A model generated the notes under the pieces. That model was not told the origin of the DNA. It saw nothing but the letters and a program-made list of their open reading frames with translations, and did not search any database. From Schistosoma mansoni (taxonomy: Eukaryota > Platyhelminthes > Trematoda > Strigeidida > Schistosomatidae): 64,000 bases of DNA. Below are positions 14,501 through 24,990 of this stretch, piece after piece. The stretch spans positions 558,001 through 622,000 of the forward strand of contig NW_017386017.1 of assembly GCF_000237925.1 (NCBI RefSeq), written 5' to 3'. A program made the position numbers and the translations under genes. Each line of letters starts with the position of its first letter. Within the stretch, counting starts at the first letter, position 1.

Positions 14501-17500
14501 TAAATTGTCTTTCTTCTATTAGGAACGAGGGCAGTATAGTTAATGTAGTGCGTCATTTCATGTCATTTGTGTGTGGGCTGTGATACTGCCCGGGTGCCCA
14601 AACCGAAGCTGGTGGTTTTCTTAGGGGGCCACACCCCGAGCCTTTGACCTAAAGGTCTGATCCACAAGGCAGTGGAGCATCGTGAGGAGATGCAGTCCCA
14701 TGGTAGCCGGTGACCAACAACAGGTTCATTCGCCATTCGTTCCATCAGGATACTGGAGCCCATGTGCACGATTGGTTTGGAATGAGGGTTTTCCAACTCC
14801 CCTAGGTGGACCCTCCGTGTTCACCAACCCGGTTAAAGCACCGGACATTCGCTTTTCGTCCTCTCACTTTCGTAAACAACACCCGTGGTGCGAGAAGGCA
14901 GTGAGTAGGACTTCCCTGTCAGAGGCTATATATTCGCTGGCCATGTGAGAGCATTTCGAGAGGGAGAGTGGGCTCTCCCCACTCTCGGCCGTACCAGGGC
15001 ATTTGGGGGCTTCGTTGAGGTGTCCGATATTAGGACGAAATAACTGTTCAATGTCCCTATAGTTTTGAACGGTTGTCTGTCTTGGGTCGCTTCATGATTT
15101 CGATAATATTTTATTAGTTAAGCTTTCTTATATTTTTTAGTTGGCATCAAGAAATGACTAATCAGACAATCATTGATAGATAGCGTGCCCTAAAAATTTG
15201 TTTCGTTCTAGTATGCAGCTCTTCAGGAACTCCTACTCGTGACTTATGCCAAGCATTTAACCTTTTGCGTATTTAATTGATTATACTTTCATTTTGTCAT
15301 TTTTATGCTGTTTATTCTACAGACAAATTTCATTGTACTATGGTCGAGGTGATTTGTGTACAGAAACTAACAAACTTCGAGAAGTTGTGGTAAAGATAAA
15401 GTAAGTCTTTTCGTAAGACTACTGTTTATCCTTATTGTGTTCTAGTATTTTTTTAACTTGTATATACACTCAGACACATACATACAATACACAAATTCTC
15501 AGTAAGTGCTAACTTTGAATTCTGAAACGTTGGTCAAGGTAACTCGTGATTGTCCAATATGAGAAGACAGACACATGTGGTTACATTGAATGAAAGAAAC
15601 TATCTGACGTCTAAAATTGGTTTCAGTTATGTTCCACTTTGACTTCTGCATCTGTTGACTGTTTTGTATTGTGTATTAATAAGCTGTTATTGTGACCCAT
15701 ATCTGGTTTTTGATCGTTAGTTGCATAATTAATTCAAGTGTGTCATGAACTCTATTAATCTAATGGTTAGTTTATTTTCTTAGTCCTACTAAACTATCAA
15801 TTTTCTAGCATAAATTGCTATTACCAAATCCAATTCTCACGGTTACAGCAAATACTTGTAAATTTTGTCCTTGATACGGTTAAGTGCTATAAGATCTATT
15901 GATAGTCAGTTCGTTTTAATTCCTTTTTTCGAGAGCATGGAATGATTTATCGACTTTTTTGAATGTCGGATAAGTTCTGTTTAATAAGATTTAAAACCTG
16001 ATCACCATTAAATTACATGGCCTGACTCACACCTTCTCAAGGTACCCCGGGGACAGTGGGACCTGATTCCATGAACTAATGTGAGCGGCTAGGTGGAGAT
16101 CGGGCTCAAACCAACTCTGTCGTAAATTAGACTTATTGAATGCGCAGAACTGGAAAAATAGGTTATTCCTTTTTGTTTCGGGCCGGATTATCTCTAAGAA
16201 GGTCCATCAAGTTTCGTGCAAAGCAGAGGTGAACACTAAATCTGTTTGTGGTATTGAGCGTGAAGGAGCTGATCGTCAATAGAAAACTTCTAATCCAATA
16301 ATTTGAAGGCAAGTACTTCATTCATTTCCTACTATGACTGAGCTCCGACTTGGTACAAAGAATTCAAATCCCATCCATACCTATGTGTAAACTATGGAGT
16401 GTATAGGCCTCCGTCTATGCATTCTATTTATTCATTTAACATATGCTTGCGACCTCGAACATATATGCCATGTGTGTGTACCATGGAATGCATCAGTCTC
16501 TGACTTTTATATCCTATGTGCACATATAACACATAACTGCAATGATTTTTACCCGCATCCTGTACTGGTATAAACATTATTGCTCTCTGCGCTTTTTTGT
16601 TGCAAATTTTCCTGATAGGAAAGTCTAACGCAGCTGCACAAAAACGCAGACTAGTAACGTGTCCATTCGCTTTACAAAAGTATAGTTGCATCGAAGTCTC
16701 TAACTATAACATGAATTGTTAACGTGTCCGTTTGCTTTACTTTCTCCAGTGCTCCGGTCTCGCAAATTTTTATTAAAGCTCTTTTTTCCTGAAACGCCAA
16801 TCGGCTTTCCAATTTAGTTTCTCAGGATTAATTAACTAACTTATTAGCCTTGCTTTTTTCGGATGTAGAATGATTGAAGCGGCAACTGGTAAAAATAATC
16901 ATGATCAATAGTGCGAAACCTACTCCGTAGCTTAAATTTGGCTTTCTTTAACATCTATGCTGTATAAAAAATGTATGAGTTATGATCAGTCGTACACAAT
17001 GTATGATCTGACATAAATTTCCATTGACCCAATTATCATACTTCATTTCACACCATTAGCCCACACAATAGAAATTTGACTCACATTTCAGTGCATGGAT
17101 CTATACTTCGTTTAACGAGCCATAAGTGGAAAATTTATCTATGGTACTTATTTATTTAACTTATCATATAAAACAGTTCACTAGGAGTGTTTCGGCTATA
17201 ACACTGAAAATGTCGAACTACGACATTTTAACCTCAAGAGAATAAGTACGGTCCATACTGACTAGTATGTCAACTTGTATAGTGCTTCCGAATTGTATTA
17301 TTGTTATTATTTATCATTTGTAATTCTCAAGTCTGCTTTACATTCTCTGTCCCTAATAACTTCCCCTCGACTCTTTTATGTATTGTTTTATACTACTTAA
17401 TAATATTCAGTAAAGAGTTTATTCCTAGAAATTTCTACGCTCATACTGTAACACAAGCTTGTCGTGTGATATTCTGAAATATTTACATATACTTATAACA

Positions 17501-20500
17501 TTTATTGTATTTGTCATTATAATTACTTCGTCTCAATCATTGTATCAGTTGTTCGCAATTCTGTGCAATCGTTTAACCCTTGTTTAAACGCGACAGTCTC
17601 CATATTGCCTGCTCTTAGTTCAATTTTTACTGGTTGATAAACCGTTATCAAGTTTAGACACAACCAAGGGCTGTCATTTTACACTATTGGAGCCTTTTTT
17701 ATTGCGGACAAAAAACGCGATAAACGCCAAAGAAACCTCACAAGTTGAGGTTCGTAACTGATTTTTGTGTATTATTTAATAAAGAATCGCTATTTTAGAC
17801 AAATCGCTGCTTTGTGAACTTCGATTTTGCCCGTATCTCAGTTAGGTGATTTGGACGCTTCGATAGACTTAACAGTTATTTTGTTCAAGAATATTCAAGT
17901 TTCGTTTTTGCAATTATTCAACATTAAAATCAAATGTAAAATTACGTACTTTTAGAATGACTGATCACTTCAAAAGATTGACCATTTGGTTTGTAGGTTT
18001 ATATAAGTGAAAGAGGAAATAGGAAGCACACATCATCCATGGACAAGGAATAATGATCATGGTGAAAATAGATTATTAACATGAAGAAGGTTGAGTAGAT
18101 CGAGGTTTTACGTTGTCTCCGAAGGATTGCTGACACCCAGTGGCAACACCATGTTAGTAATGCTCAGGCTCGGCATCGTGTGTCCGGGCGCAGAGACGAT
18201 AATTCAATTGGTGTCACCATCTTGAAACACCGACTTCGGTGGCTTGGACATGTTTTGCGAATGTCGTCCCAGAGACTTCCACGTCGTGCATTATTTGTCG
18301 ACTCTGGGACTGGTTGGAAAAAGCGGAGAGGAGGTCAGTGTATGACATGGTGTCGTGGCATGAAAGAAAGCTGCAAAGGGCTAGCTTCTGTTGGTCCTTC
18401 ACGACTCCCTGGTTGGGGTCCGAGAGATGGTGCAGTACAGTGGTTAGAGACGTTATCAGATATAGCTCAGAATAGAAGCCAGTGGCGATCCTGCTGCAAC
18501 CTTCTTTTACTTTCTTCATAAAAAGTGGTTGCAACTTTCCTAGCTGAAAGACCTCTTCTCGTTGTACCTTTCCGTTTCTCCCTTTATTATTATTATTATG
18601 TTTATTAATATTACACTTCCATACACTAATCTGTGGTCGTTATTGTTTTTTTCTTCTTATACGCACGTTACATTCTTTTTCTCTCCCCATTCTCAATGTT
18701 AATGTGTTTATGTGTTCAAATAAATAATTATGATGATTGTTATCGAAATATTCATCCCAGTTACCCTCGTCTATAATTATCGACTTAAATCGCGTCAGAG
18801 AATAACAGAGATAAATAAGTCAAATACATGAATGGATTTTGAATTCGTATATTTCATTCAATCGTTGATCCAAACAGATGACCATAGAAACGTAGCGGAA
18901 CGGATTGAAAAAGGCATGTGAGCCAACTCGTTTTGACCAAGCTTGATTCAATATTAATATTCAGGCAAAAAATAAGTCACAGACACGTAATGAAGAGATT
19001 AAGTAATTAACACGATCATATAAAAACAGTCACGGCTTATAAACGAATAAGTCACAAGGTCAAAATGTAGCTTGAATAGAATGAATAAATTGAACTGTCC
19101 AGAAGCTAGAATAACCTATGTGGGCTTGACATAGTACCAAACCCTAGATACATCCTATAACCTTTTGTTTGTTATCTAGTGGAAACAAAAATACAGTATT
19201 CGCATATTAATATCATAACTTTGAAAGTAAAATATTCTTTGTTTCTATGTTTGTGTATGATGTACATCTCAATTTTCTTGTTTCGGAATAATTTCTAGAT
19301 GTTTACATTCAACAAGTAAAGATATTTTCTTGTCATTCTCTGAGCCTACAAAGTGTGTATATTCAATGTCGGTACGTTTTAAATTTTTATTTATTCTTTG
19401 AATGAACTAATCAATTAGTTATTTGTTTTAAATGTACAAACTAGGCGTTGTATTACAAAATTAGTTTTTCATAGTTGAAATCATGAGTCAATTGAAGCTA
19501 GACCNNNNNNNNNNNNNNNNNNNNNNNNNNNNNNNNNNNNNNNNNNNNNNNNNNNNNNNNNNNNNNNNNNNNNNNNNNNNNNNNNNNNNNNNNNNNNNNN
19601 NNNNNNNNNNNNNNNNNNNNNNNNNNNNNNNNNNNNNNNNNNNNNNNNNNNNNNNNNNNNNNNNNNNNNNNNNNNNNNNNNNNNNNNNNNNNNNNNNNNN
19701 NNNNGGTCTAGCTTCAATTGACTCATGATTTCAAATATGAAAATACTAAAATCTCCACAAAACCCCTTCTGATCTATAAAATTAGTTTTAACAAAAAAAA
19801 CTGAAATGGATATAGTGAGTAAACTGATGATTTTTGGATGAATTACTACACAAATGTCAGTTAAATAGATTGGAAGAAAGATAGAGTCCCATTTCGAAGT
19901 TAGTTACTAGTGTGCACATTATTATTATTACTGGCGTTTTGTGGAGATTGTTGAATTCCCATACATTACAATGCTGACTGATTTTACTCAGACGACCAAT
20001 AAAATCCTGGGGAAACACTAGACAGTTACTTCGTCCTAGTATAGGGTTCCCTAGCAGTTCTCATCCATGACCTACCAGGGATTGTACATTACAAAGGTGT
20101 AACTATCATTACAAACTGGCGTCAATTAGAAACCCATTAAAACAAAAACAGTGAAGAGAGGCATTTTATTTTTCCACTTTGGGACTTTTCAATAGTCCTT
20201 ACACAATAACACCAAACGGAATAATTTGATTAAAGATTCTTAGATGTCGTGGTGAAATTCATATGACTGTGAATTTTGTACGACTGGATCTTACTGGTCT
20301 TTGATTTTCAACTTTAAGTCAGTTTGAGATGTAACATTTCTTTTTTAGGACTTCAGTAAAGTTATTTAAACTATTAAGGAGATAATCACTATTTAGTTTT
20401 GTAGACATTTTGTAAAATTCTCATGTATGATTCTCGTCAGCCTTAAAACAATAAGAGATGACTAATATTTAAAAAAATTTGGATCGTGGATGCGCACTGC

Positions 20501-20850
20501 CGAGGAGTCCCATAATAGGACGAAACGACCGTCTAGGTTTTCCATGATGATCTAGCTTCAGTTGACTCATGATTTCAAATATGAAAATACTAAAATCTCC
20601 ACAAAACCCCTTCTAAACCAAAACAACATAGTCAGTATTGGGCAACTATACTTTATCCTCATTTTAACTTTCACAACCCCATATGCATTGATGACTCTTT
20701 ATTCAGTTTTATCTTTGGATTTCTATTCCTTTACTAATTTTTATTTTGTGTTTTACCTTTTTTTTCTTTTTTTAGGTTGAAAGTGCTATGTTTTGTGATT
20801 TAATTCCATTAGCTGATGAGAATGATATTCTACCATTAGATAAAGTTTAA
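2389..20850 (+). CDS. ERLEC1: ERLEC1 (endoplasmic reticulum lectin 1), 3' part: linker and second MRH domain
   Basis: Seven exons can be joined in phase (2389-2553, 6789-6890, 8033-8287, 10685-10803, 15323-15400, 19299-19371, 20776-20850), giving 288 residues of the C-terminal half and a stop at 20848. ERLEC1/XTP3-B is an ER lumenal lectin that delivers misfolded glycoproteins to the HRD1-SEL1L ERAD complex. The linker (first three exons) is poorly conserved and includes a Ser/Thr run. The MRH domain starts at EFLQGKLC and has GWWTYEICF, VRQYH, GRGDLC, REVVVKIKC, EPTKCVY and MFCDL. It therefore keeps six cysteines and the four sugar-contact residues of OS-9/ERLEC1 MRH domains (Q of RQYH, R of REV, E of EPTK, Y of CVY). 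The tail ADENDILPL resembles the human C-terminus. The OS-9 alternative is less likely because of this C-terminal match. N-terminal exons are outside the window. Confidence 0.9.
2554..6788. other. ERLEC1 intron, no repeat recognised
   Basis: A 4.2-kb AT-rich intron. Short open frames here show no splice or domain support. Confidence 0.6.
6789..6890 (+). CDS. ERLEC1: ERLEC1 exon (linker)
   Basis: 34 codons, phase 0/0, acceptor ctttctag and donor gtaagtg. It begins ISAKHGKDVVFYQVN and is followed by an acidic, Ser/Thr-rich stretch typical of a linker. Confidence 0.75.
7291..7514. repeat. Possible MITE-like element
   Basis: A 12-bp inverted pair, gagtagtgacta near 7296 and tagtcactactc near 7501, about 200 bp apart. 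No target duplication or coding was seen. It is a weak call. Confidence 0.25.
7562..7700 (+). mobile_element. Decayed tRNA-derived SINE-like repeat
   Basis: A tRNA-like head with A box tagctcagtaataatg and B box gagttcgaatttc, about 40 nt apart, is followed by a non-tRNA body. Related text occurs near 7140-7200, 43230 and 43895. The tRNA fold is not intact. Confidence 0.4.
8033..8287 (+). CDS. ERLEC1: ERLEC1 exon (start of MRH domain 2)
   Basis: 85 codons, phase 0/0, acceptor tttacttag and donor gtaaat. A Ser/Thr-rich run coded partly by tca repeats is followed by DDNQVMEFLQGKLC and GWWTYEICFNKFVRQYHL, the first half of the MRH fold with two of its six cysteines and the sugar-binding Gln. 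Confidence 0.92.
8371..8540 (-). mobile_element. Palindromic hammerhead SINE, copy 1
   Basis: Arms 8371-8410 and 8501-8540 are reverse complements over 40 bp with two mismatches, leaving a 90-bp centre that carries a hammerhead motif on the minus strand. The right arm runs on into the family 3' end (tctccacaaaaca...). The copy lies in the ERLEC1 intron after the 8033 exon. Confidence 0.8.
8431..8476 (-). ncRNA. Hammerhead ribozyme motif (weakened)
   Basis: Read on the minus strand: stem I strand gcactg, core CTGAGGA, stem II with loop cataata, GAAA, a GGCC stem III, then the cleavage region and partner cagtgc. The stem III closing base and one stem II pair differ from the best copy, so activity is doubtful. 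Confidence 0.6.
9758..10120 (+). mobile_element. Penelope-like element fragment: GIY-YIG endonuclease domain
   Basis: An open stretch ending in a stop at 10118 encodes GIYQFNCSCGASYIGRTIRQ and then VRQRITEHH, the GIY-YIG signature with its two motifs 8 residues apart and the conserved Arg. It is followed by SSILAHLVDTGHQ and by AEAIAIHIHKPNLC, which supplies the family's catalytic Glu. This is the C-terminal endonuclease of Penelope-like retroelements. No reverse transcriptase was recognised upstream, so this is a 5'-truncated copy in an ERLEC1 intron. A free-standing GIY-YIG gene is less likely because there is no start codon or exon context. Confidence 0.75.
10519..10604. repeat. 43-bp perfect tandem duplication
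   Basis: The stretch beginning tcgttcctttttaattaac at 10519 is repeated exactly from 10562. It lies about 80 bp before ERLEC1 exon 10685 and does not touch the acceptor. Confidence 0.9.
10685..10803 (+). CDS. ERLEC1: ERLEC1 exon (MRH domain 2)
   Basis: 119 nt, phase 0 in and 2 out; acceptor ttaaag, donor gtaata. It encodes LGNWDLDTHVKWFGEN, aligning with the GTWNQEEHIEWAKKN segment of human ERLEC1. Confidence 0.88.
11098..15045 (-). mobile_element. RTE-clade LINE, nearly full length
   Basis: The element lies antisense to ERLEC1 in the intron 10804-15322. In element order it has a GC-richer 5' region (about 15045-14570) with a hairpin (gagagtggg/cccactctc), a spacer with a taa-type microsatellite (about 14448-14500), one ORF with endonuclease and reverse transcriptase, and a short 3' UTR ending in a (ttta)n-like tail at 11098-11115. 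The ORF is open except for one frameshift. It looks young. I did not establish a target-site duplication. Confidence 0.85.
11264..14313 (-). pseudogene. RTE LINE ORF: apurinic-type endonuclease plus reverse transcriptase
   Basis: The N-terminus (from 14313) has the endonuclease start KLASFNVRTL, then LSETRIQDS, later AGDLNAQVG and SDHALV. The reverse transcriptase follows with NNYRGISLLPIASKLL, EEQAGFRSGRGC, FLDIRAAFDSLDR, SSGVRQGCPISPFLF and the catalytic YADD in LEYADDIVIL, then FVYLGSYI. The C-terminal part has RLRWLGHVLRM and WCRGMKESCKG. Two open frames overlap at about 13963-13987, which implies one single-base frameshift in the endonuclease domain; everything else is open for over 900 codons. 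Domain order and the C-terminal motifs fit the RTE clade (the SR2/Perere-3 kind in schistosomes). Confidence 0.85.
15323..15400 (+). CDS. ERLEC1: ERLEC1 exon (MRH domain 2)
   Basis: 78 nt between acceptor ttctacag and donor gtaagtc. It encodes QISLYYGRGDLC and KLREVVVKIK, aligning with SHFYGNGDIC and PRQVTVKLK in human ERLEC1, including the sugar-contact Arg. Confidence 0.92.
15401..17284. other. ERLEC1 intron, no repeat recognised
   Basis: First part of the long intron after exon 15323. No coding or RNA feature is supported. Confidence 0.5.
17285..17874. repeat. Diverged copy of a ~530-600 bp dispersed repeat (LTR-like)
   Basis: It aligns along its length with 25551-26083 and 51650-52175, sharing the end cttcgatagacttaaca and the landmark gtttaaacgc. 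It is visibly more diverged than the other two. No coding was seen. It may be a solo LTR fossil. Confidence 0.6.
18097..18735 (+). mobile_element. RTE LINE, 5'-truncated 3' fragment
   Basis: It begins abruptly in the C-terminal region of the ORF (cgttgtctccgaagg). The last ~113 codons are open (18180-18521, with RLRWLGHVLRMSSQRLPRR), followed by a 3' UTR and an aaataaataa tail. It is nearly identical to the matching parts of the copies at 11.3 and 22.2 kb, so the insertion is young. It lies in the ERLEC1 intron, sense to the gene. Confidence 0.85.
19299..19371 (+). CDS. ERLEC1: ERLEC1 exon (MRH domain 2)
   Basis: 73 nt; acceptor atttctag, donor gtacg. It completes a split Lys codon, then encodes CLHSTSKDIF and FSEPTKCVYSMS, carrying two cysteines and the sugar-contact Glu and Tyr. 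Confidence 0.9.
19466..19743. mobile_element. Palindromic hammerhead SINE interrupted by an assembly gap
   Basis: The flanks of the N run (19466-19504 and 19705-19743) are reverse complements over 39 bp with one mismatch, the same arms as at 8371-8540. The right flank continues into the family 3' end (tctccacaaaacccc). The centre, expected to hold a hammerhead, is not sequenced. Confidence 0.8.
19505..19704. other. Assembly gap, exactly 200 N
   Basis: The round length suggests a placeholder. It falls precisely between inverted arms, a usual place for an assembly break. The sequenced sister copy has only 90 bp between its arms. Confidence 0.95.
19920..20095 (-). mobile_element. Degenerate hammerhead SINE copy
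   Basis: It carries the family start (ttttgtggagattg) and a decayed ribozyme on the minus strand (about 20014-20064: gaactg, ctaggga, aggacgaa). The core is altered. Confidence 0.5.
20494..20613 (+). mobile_element. Hammerhead SINE, 3' part
   Basis: Ribozyme-like segment 20494-20537 (gcactg, then CCGAGGA, stem II ending taggac, GAAA) followed by the family 3' arm. The second core base is C in place of U, which should inactivate it. The arm shares the variant tcaaatatg with the arm at 19705, so the two copies are close relatives. Confidence 0.7.
20776..20850 (+). CDS. ERLEC1: ERLEC1 terminal coding exon
   Basis: 25 codons including the stop, acceptor ctttttttag. It encodes VESAMFCDLIPLADENDILP, matching the ESPVICKIL and TADENGLLSLPN end of human ERLEC1. 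No canonical AATAAA was found before the LINE that starts near 21423. Confidence 0.9.
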   Translation, partial: VESAMFCDLIPLADENDILPLDKV

Positions 20851-21422
20851 TTTAAATTATTTGGATTATTATGGATGCTGTTAAAATGGTTCTTTCTTTC
20901 TATTTTTAACAAAAAGACTGTCCTTGGTGTTATTATTATTATCATACTGTTTTTATATTTTTTCTTTATTTTTTTGGCAAACTTGTAGATTCTAGTATCC
21001 ATTTGGATGTATACCTATGTACTCCACACACACACACACACCCACACCTGCCTTTATATTTTTCTTTATTCTTTTTTTATCCATCAGCTTTTCCATTATT
21101 CATCTTGTTCTGTTTTGAAGTTGTACCCATGAATCCTCTCTTTTTTTTAAAAAAAAAATTGACAACATACTATAACCTAAGAGCTTTCATTCATTTCACT
21201 TCTTTTAATTAACATGACATATTTTTCTTTAGTGGTAGTTTTTTTTCTTCTTTATCAGCAATTTTCCATTGTAAATGTTGATATTATTGGTTTGCTATAG
21301 CCAGACTCAACTTTGCTGTGTTTCTTATTCAAATATGTTGACAATTAAAAAATTATAGTCTTTATATATGTTCTAGTTGTTCTTCTTACTATTGTTATGA
21401 AGATATTGTCAGTACAAGTCAT

Positions 21423-22665
21423 CATTTGTTTGTGTGAGGCCTGAGATACTGCTCAGGTGACCAAACTGAAGCTGGTGGTTTTCTTAGGGAGCCACACCCG
21501 GAGCCTTTGACCTAAAGGCCTGATCCACAAGGCAGTGGAGCATCGTGAGGAGATGTAGTCCCATGGTAGCCAGTGACCAACGGTTGGTTCATACGCCCAT
21601 TTGTTCCCTCAGGATAGTGGAGCCCATGTGTACCATTGGTTTGGAATCAGGGTTTTCCAACTCCCCTAGGTAAATTTTCCGTGTCGACCGGCATGGTTAA
21701 AGCGCCCGACATTCGCAGTTGGCAATCAGTGTCCGCAGGTACGGCATGTGCTTTGCACCCTCGAAGTGTGAAGTACTCCTACAAGACTGGCAGGATTCTA
21801 ATCCTGTACTCACCCTGGATGATGAGCAGATTGAAGTAATTGAGAAGTTCGTGTATCTAGGTAGCTACATAAGTGCTGGTGGTGGCGTGAGTTATGAGAT
21901 TGATGCATGTATAATGAAAGCCAGAGCGGCTTATGCCAATCTGGGCCATCTTTGGCGACTTCGTGATGTTAGTCTGGCTGTGAAAGGTCGGATCTACAAC
22001 GCGTTGGTGAGAGCAGTTTTGCTCTATGCTTGTGAAACCTGGACTCTCCGAGTTGAGGATGTTAGACGTCTCTCTGTGTTCGATCATCGTTGTCTCCGAA
22101 GGATTGCTGACACCCAGTGGCAACACCATGTTAGTAATGCTCAGGCTCGGCATCGTGTGTCCGGGCGCAGAGACGATAATTCAATTGGTGTCACCATCTT
22201 GAAACACCGACTTCGGTGGCTTGGACATGTTTTGCGAATGTCGTCCCAGAGGATTCCTCGTCGTGCATTATTTATGGACTGTGAGACTGGTTGGAAAAAG
22301 CGGAGAGGAGGTCAGTGTATGACATGGTGTCGTGGCATGAAAGAAAGCTGCAAAGGGCTAGCTTCTGTTGGTCCTTCACGACTCCCTGGCTGGGGTCCGA
22401 GAGATCGTGCAACACAGTGGCTAGAGACGTTATCAGATATGGCTCAGAATAGAAGCCAATGGCGATCCTGCTGTAACCTTCTTCATAAAAAGTGGTTGCA
22501 ACTTCCTTAACTGAAAGGGTTCTTCTGTTTGTACATCTCATTTCCCCCCACCATTTCTCTTTTTTTCTTCCCCTTTCTCCTCCCATTCTCATTATTTTGT
22601 GTGGCGCACATGTATCTGATGCCTTTTTGTACCAATATGTATGTGCTTAAATAAATAAATAATAT
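21423..22665 (+). mobile_element. RTE LINE with inverted 5' module and internal deletion
   Basis: A ~295-bp module (21423-21717) related to the 5' region of the long RTE copy, but inverted relative to this element's ORF, is joined to the last third of the ORF (21719-22510, open, ends with stop). A 3' UTR with the tail aaataaataaataa follows. An inverted 5' piece fused to a truncated 3' part is the usual product of twin priming. The copy lies about 570 bp after the ERLEC1 stop and probably in or beyond its 3' UTR. Confidence 0.8.
21719..22510 (+). pseudogene. RTE LINE reverse transcriptase C-terminal region
   Basis: 263 open codons from just after the YADD motif to the natural stop, including KFVYLGSYISAGG, LLYACETWTL, RLRWLGHVLRMSSQ and RSQWRSCCNLL. 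The endonuclease and the catalytic palm are missing, so it cannot act alone. Confidence 0.85.
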
Positions 22666-24600
22666 GAAGATATACATATCCTATTTCTTAACAGTTTCAT
22701 CGGAAAAAAAGTCAGTCTGTAAAGGATAAAACCTAAAGCATTGAAACGTCACTTCAAGGAGGTTATTAAAGATAAAATCAGATACTAAATTGGGTATTTA
22801 ATATTTTCTAAAAATAATATTCTGCATAGAAATCTTGGTTTTTTTGAATTGAGGGTCCTGTGTAAGCATCACAGTGGAATTAATACATATTACAAAATAC
22901 GTATTCAGTGTTCCTTAATTTTCATTGGTTCTTCTGCTGATATCATCTTACCATAAAAGTCTCCAAATATGATCATTTGTAGTGTTTATAACATTTTGAT
23001 ACATATAATATTTGGTGGGGATGAAAACATGACTTATTATGTATATATCAGTGTTGCATGATAAATTTGGAAAGAAGGTGTTCCGGTTGGACAAAACCCA
23101 ATTGACATTATTGAGTTCGTTTACGAAAACTTTGATTTCTAGCTTTTGAAGTGTGTTGTTTCACCTTAACAGTTCAGTTGTCTTGTTCATATCATATTGA
23201 CGTACTTGAAACTGGATATGCTAATAATATCGTAAAATTTTTGACAGCATCAGAAACATGGTTGTATAGAGAACAACGGAAAACTGACATTTTAAATGCT
23301 TATATGATCTTAAGACTTCTAGATAGGATTATCTTTTATTGTATTTCATTAATTGTTATTAACTACATACTATCTTCAATCGAAAATCAAAATTTCATTA
23401 TTGGTGTCTCTTGATAATTGAGTATCAAGTTGTTACCAAGCTTGTTGTCCTATGGCTTTATACATTCTGCAAAGCATACTTTCAACTGGGATGGTTTTTA
23501 GATTGTTAGGATGGGTCAGTTATTTTTGTTAACTATGAAAGTCATCACTCTTAATGATGGATCTATCAATCTAATTTTTGTAGGCTGAAACATATCATGT
23601 CACTCTCATATAGATTCACAGTACATTAGGGAAATGGATCTGCAAATGTGTGGTCAAACTATATTAGGCTCGATATTGAATTTATTAAGTAGCAATAATG
23701 ATAATAAGAATACCACCTAAAACTCGAAGATAACTGCTATGATACAATCAAGAGATATTACATGACTTTCGATACTCATTCAGCCTACTAATAATGTTGC
23801 TCGTAAGTGACGATCTTGGGACTCACAAATCTTTCCTAAATGTGCTCGATTCGTCACAAATAGAGCAGTTAATAAATAAATTTTATTAAACATGAATAAA
23901 GCTGGCAGATATGTGCAAGATCTCCATCGACTAATTGAAAACACCGTGGTATGTTCAATACTATCCAATTTGGTCAGTCGATTTCTTAGTGTAACCGTCA
24001 TCACAACTGAGTCACGAGCGAAGTCCATTATATTAACTTTAATGAATGTTTAACTCTGTGAACACTGGATAAAATTCATACCAACTGTTATTTATCATAA
24101 TGCGAATTATTACCAAAAGATAGTACTTCGACTGATTACCTCAATAATGCATATGATTATTCATAGAATTAATCATCTAGCAGCAGCTGTGATGTCACCA
24201 AGATTATTACTTGTGGACAAACGAGAGCTAATAAATCTTGGTCGAGATCTACGTATAAAATGAAAGTAAATTTAAAAGATGTTTGAAACCAAGTTAACTA
24301 TTCATTCTAATCAAACATTCGATTCAGACTATAAGTTCCGACCTTAAGCTGTTCAGAAGGTAGGTTGAACACGAGAAAAGCTATGATTACAAAATAGTGA
24401 TTATTAGAAGTTTTCGAATTAATGTGGTAACTAAGAGTTTCCGAAATAGTGCAATTTAAGGTAGGTAGAACTAGATGGGCACTATTGAACTTATATCTGT
24501 AATTCTTAGTAAGCACGCAATCAAACACATAGGAATAACTAGTTATTAGAAATACCACAAAGACATGCTTACACACAGCACGTTTTAAGACTCTAGGTTA
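22666..24600. other. Intergenic, nothing recognised
   Basis: AT-rich, short frames only; no splice-supported exon or repeat was identified. Confidence 0.5.
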
Positions 24601-24607
24601 CTGGAAA

Positions 24608-24990
24608 CTGTTGGGACATGATAAGCTCAAGAAACATTAAGAAGCATTTTATCCAATCAGTGTTTCACGAGAAGTTTTGCTAGGACATCGCGAAAATGAT
24701 TAGTCACATGTAGAAGTTTTGATTGGCTGATTACTACACTGCTACTATGTTTACTAGTATTCTAGAATTTCCGGGAAAACTCAAGGACTTCTAAAATACT
24801 ATAAAAACCCTATATTTTCTGTACGTAAATGAACCTTTGGAGTAATGTGCTTCTCTCATATTTTACGCCTTTTCTATTGTGTTCATGTCGCTGTGTAGAT
24901 TTAGCTTGGGGGTTAAGAGACTAGCTAGCTTAGGATCCGAGTATAGCGTTCGATTAGCAAGACTTATCACTTAGTAACCATGCTAATTCA
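24608..24990 (+). repeat. Possible solo LTR fossil
   Basis: It starts tgttgggacatgat and has a TATA-like tataaaaacccta near 24800. It ends around a motif (tagcttaggatccgagtatag) that recurs about 170 bp later near 25097. Family unknown; it was not paired with an internal region. Confidence 0.3.
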
